A DNA stretch of 8,468 bases, from NCBI GenBank assembly GCA_016928605.1, contig JAFGKN010000541.1, positions 1 through 8,468 of the forward strand, given 5' to 3'. The DNA is from Planctomycetota bacterium (GTDB lineage: Bacteria > Planctomycetota > UBA8108). Positions 5,562 to 8,468 of the stretch are shown here, in pieces. Positions within the stretch are counted from its first letter, which is position 1, and each line of letters begins with the position of its first letter. The notes beneath the pieces were generated by a model that did not search any database, was not told the DNA's origin, and saw only the letters and a program-made list of their open reading frames with translations. The position numbers and the translations under genes are program-made.

Positions 5562-7694
5562 ATGTCACACCGATCACTCGCGCGCCTGCTACCGCCGGCG
5601 TCGGCAGCGATCCTCGCGACCGCCATCGCCTGCGCTGTCGATCTCCACGTGGCTCCCGGCGGCAAGGATAGCCAGCCCGGAACGTACGAGCAGCCGTTCG
5701 CCACGTTGCAGCGCGCCCAGCAGGCGGCGCGCGCGGCAGCGGCGAAAGGCGCCGTCACCGTCCGCATCCACGGCGGAACGTACTACCTCGCGGAGACCCT
5801 GGTCTTCACCGCGGCCGACTCGGGGACGGAGCAGGCTCCCGTCATCTACAGAGCGGAGCCGGGCCAGGATGCCGTTCTGAGCGGCGGCGCGAGGCTCGAG
5901 CTCCAGTGGCGGCTGTACCGCGATGGCATACTCCAGGCGAGCACTCCGGAAGACCTGGAGATCGACCAGCTCTTCGTGAACGGCCAGCGCCAGCCGATGG
6001 CGCGCTATCCGAACTACGATCCGGACGTCCTCGTCTACGGCGGCTACGACCGGAATTGCTTCGCGCCGGAGCGCGCCGCTCGGTGGAAGGATCCCGCGGG
6101 CGGCTACATCCATGCCATGCACTCCGCGAGCTGGGGCGGCATGCACTACCGCATCACCGGCAAGGACGCCGAGAACCGTGTGACGTACGAGGGCGGCTGG
6201 CAGAACAACCGCCCCAGCCGGATGCACGGCGAGCATCGCTTCGTCGAGAACATCTTCGAGGAGCTGGATGCGCCCGGCGAGTGGTTCCACGACGCTAAGA
6301 CCCGGACGCTCTACTGCTATCCACCGGAAGGAGTCGACCTGAAGACGGCGACCGTCGAGGTGGTCCGCCTGCGCCATCTGATCGAGCTGCGCGGATCCAA
6401 GGAGAGCCCCGTCCGGTGGATCACTCTCCAGGGGCTGACGTTCCGCCACGCGGCGCGCACGTTCATGGAGAACAAGGAGCCGCTCCTGCGCAGCGACTGG
6501 ACGACCTATCGGGGCGGCGCGGTCTTCCTCACGGGCGCGGAGGACTGCCGGCTGATCGACTGCGAGCTCGACCAGGTCGGCGGCAACGCCATCTTCGCGA
6601 GCGCGTACAACCGGCGCATCGCCGTCCGCGGATGCCACATCCACGAGAGCGGTGCCAACGGCGTCGCCTTCGTCGGCAGCCCCGACGCCGTGCGCAGCCC
6701 CCTCTTCAACTACGGCGAGACGTTCGACTACGCGAAGATCGACCGCACGCCAGGCCCGCGCGGCGACGACTACCCGGCGGACTGCATCGTCGAGGACTGC
6801 CTCATCACGCGGAACGGCCGCGTGGAGAAGCAGACGGCGCCGGTCCAGATCTCCATGGCAGAGTCCATCACCGTGCGCCACTGCTCCATCTACGAAGTGC
6901 CGCGTGCCGGCATCAACATCAGCGAAGGGACCTGGGGCGGCCACCTCATAGAGTTCTGCGACATCTTCGACACCGTGCTCGAGACCGGCGACCACGGCTC
7001 GTTCAACTCCTGGGGCCGGGACCGCTACTGGCATCCCGACCTGCGCACGGTCGATCGAGAGGTCGCCGCCGATCCCGCGCTGCCGTTCCTCGATGCCCGC
7101 CGGCCGACCGTCCTGCGAAACAACCGCTGGCGCTGCGATCACGGCTGGGACATCGACCTCGACGACGGCTCGACCAACTATCGCATCGAGAGCAATCTCC
7201 TCCTGCGCGGCGGGCTCAAGATGCGAGAGGGCTACCGCCGCATCGCCACGAACAACATCCTGGTCAACGACACGCTCCACCCCCACTGCTGGTTCGAGAA
7301 GAGCGGCGATGTGTTCCGGGGCAACATCGTCATGGGCAGCTACCGGCCGGCAGTCATGAACATCGCGAAGTGGGGAGAGACCGTCGACTTCAACCTCTTC
7401 ACGACGAGCGAGGACGACCGCGCGCGCTTCGCGAAGAACGGCTGCGACGAGCACTCCATCGTGGGCGATCCGATGTTCGTCGATCCGGAGAGCGGAGACT
7501 TCCGCGTTAGGGATGGATCGCCAGCGCTGGCGATCGGCTTCCAGAACTTCCCGATGGACCGCTTCGGCGTGCGCAAGCCGGAGCTGAGGGCCATCGCCCG
7601 CACCCCGGAGATCCCCGCCCTCCGCCAGCCGGCCGGCGCGGACCGGATGCGGCCAAGGAAGGGTACGAGCAGCGCCGCGTCTCGATCCAGGTGA
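5562..7694 (+). CDS. Exported right-handed parallel beta-helix protein, GH141-like putative glycoside hydrolase
   Basis: 710 residues from ATG 5562 to TGA 7692-7694. Residues 1-24 form a signal peptide ending ATAIAC; the Cys at 24 makes a weak lipobox-like site, so it could be a lipoprotein. The mature protein opens with DLHVAPGGKDSQPGTYEQPF and then GTYYLAETL and DSGTEQAPVIYRA, the standard entry of secreted beta-helix carbohydrate-active proteins. The helix rungs run to about residue 660. Highly conserved-looking blocks are ETGDHGSFNSWGRDRYW (474-490), HGWDIDLDDGSTNY (527-540), GGLKMREG (550-557) and NDTLHPHCWFEKS (569-581). The end motif is GDPMFVDPESGDF then DGSPALAIGF. In GH141 two Asp residues are catalytic; D477 and the D530-D535 cluster are candidates here. 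The substrate is not determinable. The sequence after residue ~690 loses codon bias, suggesting a frameshift (see 7646-7771). It has a GH106-like neighbour on the opposite strand. GH120 or a polysaccharide lyase are alternatives. Confidence 0.8.
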   Translation: MSHRSLARLLPPASAAILATAIACAVDLHVAPGGKDSQPGTYEQPFATLQRAQQAARAAAAKGAVTVRIHGGTYYLAETLVFTAADSGTEQAPVIYRAEPGQDAVLSGGARLELQWRLYRDGILQASTPEDLEIDQLFVNGQRQPMARYPNYDPDVLVYGGYDRNCFAPERAARWKDPAGGYIHAMHSASWGGMHYRITGKDAENRVTYEGGWQNNRPSRMHGEHRFVENIFEELDAPGEWFHDAKTRTLYCYPPEGVDLKTATVEVVRLRHLIELRGSKESPVRWITLQGLTFRHAARTFMENKEPLLRSDWTTYRGGAVFLTGAEDCRLIDCELDQVGGNAIFASAYNRRIAVRGCHIHESGANGVAFVGSPDAVRSPLFNYGETFDYAKIDRTPGPRGDDYPADCIVEDCLITRNGRVEKQTAPVQISMAESITVRHCSIYEVPRAGINISEGTWGGHLIEFCDIFDTVLETGDHGSFNSWGRDRYWHPDLRTVDREVAADPALPFLDARRPTVLRNNRWRCDHGWDIDLDDGSTNYRIESNLLLRGGLKMREGYRRIATNNILVNDTLHPHCWFEKSGDVFRGNIVMGSYRPAVMNIAKWGETVDFNLFTTSEDDRARFAKNGCDEHSIVGDPMFVDPESGDFRVRDGSPALAIGFQNFPMDRFGVRKPELRAIARTPEIPALRQPAGADRMRPRKGTSSAASRSR

Positions 7695-7771
7695 TCGAGC
7701 TCGAGGAGAAGGACGGCCGGCTCGCGTGCGACCGCGACCGCCCGACGCCCACACGGCTCGTGGCGCCGTGA
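7646..7771 (+). other. Probable frame-shifted C-terminal continuation of the beta-helix gene
   Basis: In the frame of 7646 (one base back from the annotated gene frame) the sequence reads DAAKEGYEQRRVSIQVIELE and then EKDGRLACDRDRPTPTRLVAP, ending at TGA 7769-7771. Nearly every codon here ends in G or C (37 of 39 counted from 7652), the same bias as the body of the gene. The annotated frame over 7644-7694 has codons such as CCA, GGT, TCT and CGA. The pattern fits one missing base somewhere around 7600-7650, either a sequencing or assembly error or a real mutation. The extended protein would end 4 bases before the stop of the convergent gene. Alternatively it is a leftover of an unrelated gene. 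Confidence 0.5.
7752..7770. terminator. Weak hairpin between two convergent genes
   Basis: CACGGC (7752-7757) and GCCGTG (7765-7770) form a 6-base-pair stem with the 7-base loop TCGTGGC. It lies between the stops of the two convergent genes and could act on both strands. Neither side has a T-tract, so this is not a classical intrinsic terminator. It may also be part of coding sequence if the preceding gene continues in the shifted frame. Confidence 0.2.
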
Positions 7772-7775
7772 AGCC

Positions 7776-8468
7776 CTAGTCCGAGGCGCGCACGACCCGG
7801 ATCGTCACCGGCCCCAGCAGACCTGAGGGGAGGAGAGGGGAGTCCTTCGTGATGCGGGTGATGTTGGTACGTGTGCGGCGCTCGCCGGGCGGCAACCGCT
7901 CGTCGCCGACCAGCCGGTTCGTCCACTGGTTGACGACCTCGATCTCGAGGCGGTTCCCAGTGGCGCGGACGGCCTCCGTGATGTCGATCTCGAAGGGCGG
8001 TGTCCAGATGATGCCACAATCGCGGCCGTTGAGCCGCACGCGCGCCATCTCGCGGACATCTCCGACGTCGAGGCAGATGCGATCTCCGCCGCCGGCTCTC
8101 GTCGCGGGCAGGTCGAACGTCTTCTCGTACGTTGCGGTCCCCGAGTAGTACCTGACGCCGCTCGACGGGTGCTCCGTCCAGTCGATCAAGCGCTCGAAGA
8201 CGCTCTCCCGCGGGCCGCCCCACTCCGGATCGAAGCGCACGGTCCAGGGGCCCGTCAGCTCGGCGAGCTGGACGGACTCCGGAAAGTTCGGCGCGCCTGC
8301 CCCCGACTCGCGCGCGCCGATCGGCTCGCGGAACACCACGAAGACCGATCCGAAGGGAGGAAGCCTCAAGGGCACGATGGTCCGCCCCTCGCTCTGGCGG
8401 AAGTCGGTGGCTGCGCGGATGCGGCCGGTCACCGGATCCCAGATCTCCGGCCGCCGGCCCGAGACGCG
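7776..8468 (-). CDS. GH106-like glycoside hydrolase (alpha-L-rhamnosidase type), C-terminal part, cut by right edge
   Basis: The frame is open from the right edge to a TAG at 7778-7776, giving 230 residues with no start in view. A GTG at 8432 is only an internal Val, because the codons upstream (GRRPEIWDPVTG) already match the family. Residues 1-48 carry the conserved PEIWDP(V)TG and SVFVVFRE strands that close the main body of GH106-type enzymes. Then follows a jelly-roll sugar-binding domain of the GH2 type: GPWTVRFDPEWGGP (73-86), LIDWTEHP, GVRYYSGTATYEKTF (104-118), ICLDVGDVREMARVRLNG (131-148), GIIWTPPFEIDIT (152-164), NRLEIEVVNQWTNRLVGD (172-189) and LLPSGLLGPV (212-221). These blocks are typical of the C-terminus of large secreted enzymes that remove rhamnose from pectin-like or algal glycans. 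The catalytic residues lie outside the window, so specificity is not provable. GH2-related enzymes share part of this pattern. Confidence 0.8.
   Translation of the reverse strand, partial: RVSGRRPEIWDPVTGRIRAATDFRQSEGRTIVPLRLPPFGSVFVVFREPIGARESGAGAPNFPESVQLAELTGPWTVRFDPEWGGPRESVFERLIDWTEHPSSGVRYYSGTATYEKTFDLPATRAGGGDRICLDVGDVREMARVRLNGRDCGIIWTPPFEIDITEAVRATGNRLEIEVVNQWTNRLVGDERLPPGERRTRTNITRITKDSPLLPSGLLGPVTIRVVRASD

Noticed and set aside
4462..5562. A 366-residue plus-strand open frame opposite the peptidase-like domain
   Set aside because: It is antisense to the signal peptide and HExxH domain, which are convincing, and has no recognisable feature of its own.
5589..7754. A 721-residue open frame on the minus strand opposite the beta-helix gene
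   Set aside because: Composition is Arg/Ala/Val/Asp-rich with no motif, and the plus strand has conserved beta-helix blocks over the whole length.
7507..8223. A 238-residue minus-strand frame overlapping the GH106-like gene
   Set aside because: It is an out-of-frame shadow; the GH106-like frame carries all the conserved blocks.
1..8468. tRNA or rRNA genes, CRISPR arrays, insertion sequences or integrases
   Set aside because: None of their sequence signs was found on either strand. The only repeats are protein-coding calcium repeats and a short GC-rich hexamer run.

Overview
This 8,468-base window is GC-rich, with coding regions strongly biased to G/C at third codon positions. It looks like chromosomal DNA from an environmental bacterium. 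The best taxonomic hint is the C-terminus of the largest protein: a two-repeat dockerin-like module ending in a Cys-rich tail. This style of module is, from general knowledge, very common in deep-branching Planctomycetota and neighbouring phyla assembled from metagenomes. The large secreted multidomain protein and two secreted-type carbohydrate-active proteins fit that picture. The assignment is an inference; there is no rRNA or other marker gene in the window.

Layout: four protein genes on alternating strands (+, -, +, -), so no two neighbours can share an operon. (1) Positions 2-1162, plus strand: the C-terminal part of a gingipain-like (clan CD, C25-type) cysteine peptidase, cut by the left edge. 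(2) Positions 955-5334, minus strand: a 1,459-residue exported protein with, in order, a signal peptide, an HExxH metallopeptidase-like domain, a von Willebrand A domain with an intact metal site, beta-sandwich and Ig-like domains, thrombospondin-type-3 (TSP3) calcium repeats, fibronectin-like domains, a second TSP3 block and a dockerin-like pair. (3) Positions 5562-7694, plus strand: an exported right-handed beta-helix protein resembling family GH141-type glycoside hydrolases. (4) Positions 7776-8468, minus strand: the C-terminal part of a GH106-like (alpha-L-rhamnosidase type) glycoside hydrolase, cut by the right edge.

The 227 bases between genes 2 and 3 (5335-5561) form the only divergent regulatory region. 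It holds a ribosome binding site for each gene and one clear 7+7 inverted repeat. The two tail-to-tail junctions are very tight. Genes 1 and 2 overlap by about 208 bases. Genes 3 and 4 are separated by 81 bases, and much of that gap looks like the continuation of gene 3 in another frame.

The most interesting content is gene 2. From its metallopeptidase-like domain to its Ig-like domain, the order of domains and several motifs recall animal CLCA (calcium-activated chloride channel regulator) proteins, here joined to bacterial calcium-repeat and dockerin modules. Functionally the window suggests surface or extracellular peptidases beside machinery for breaking down complex, possibly rhamnose- or fucose-containing, polysaccharides. 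No mobile element, CRISPR array, tRNA or rRNA was seen.
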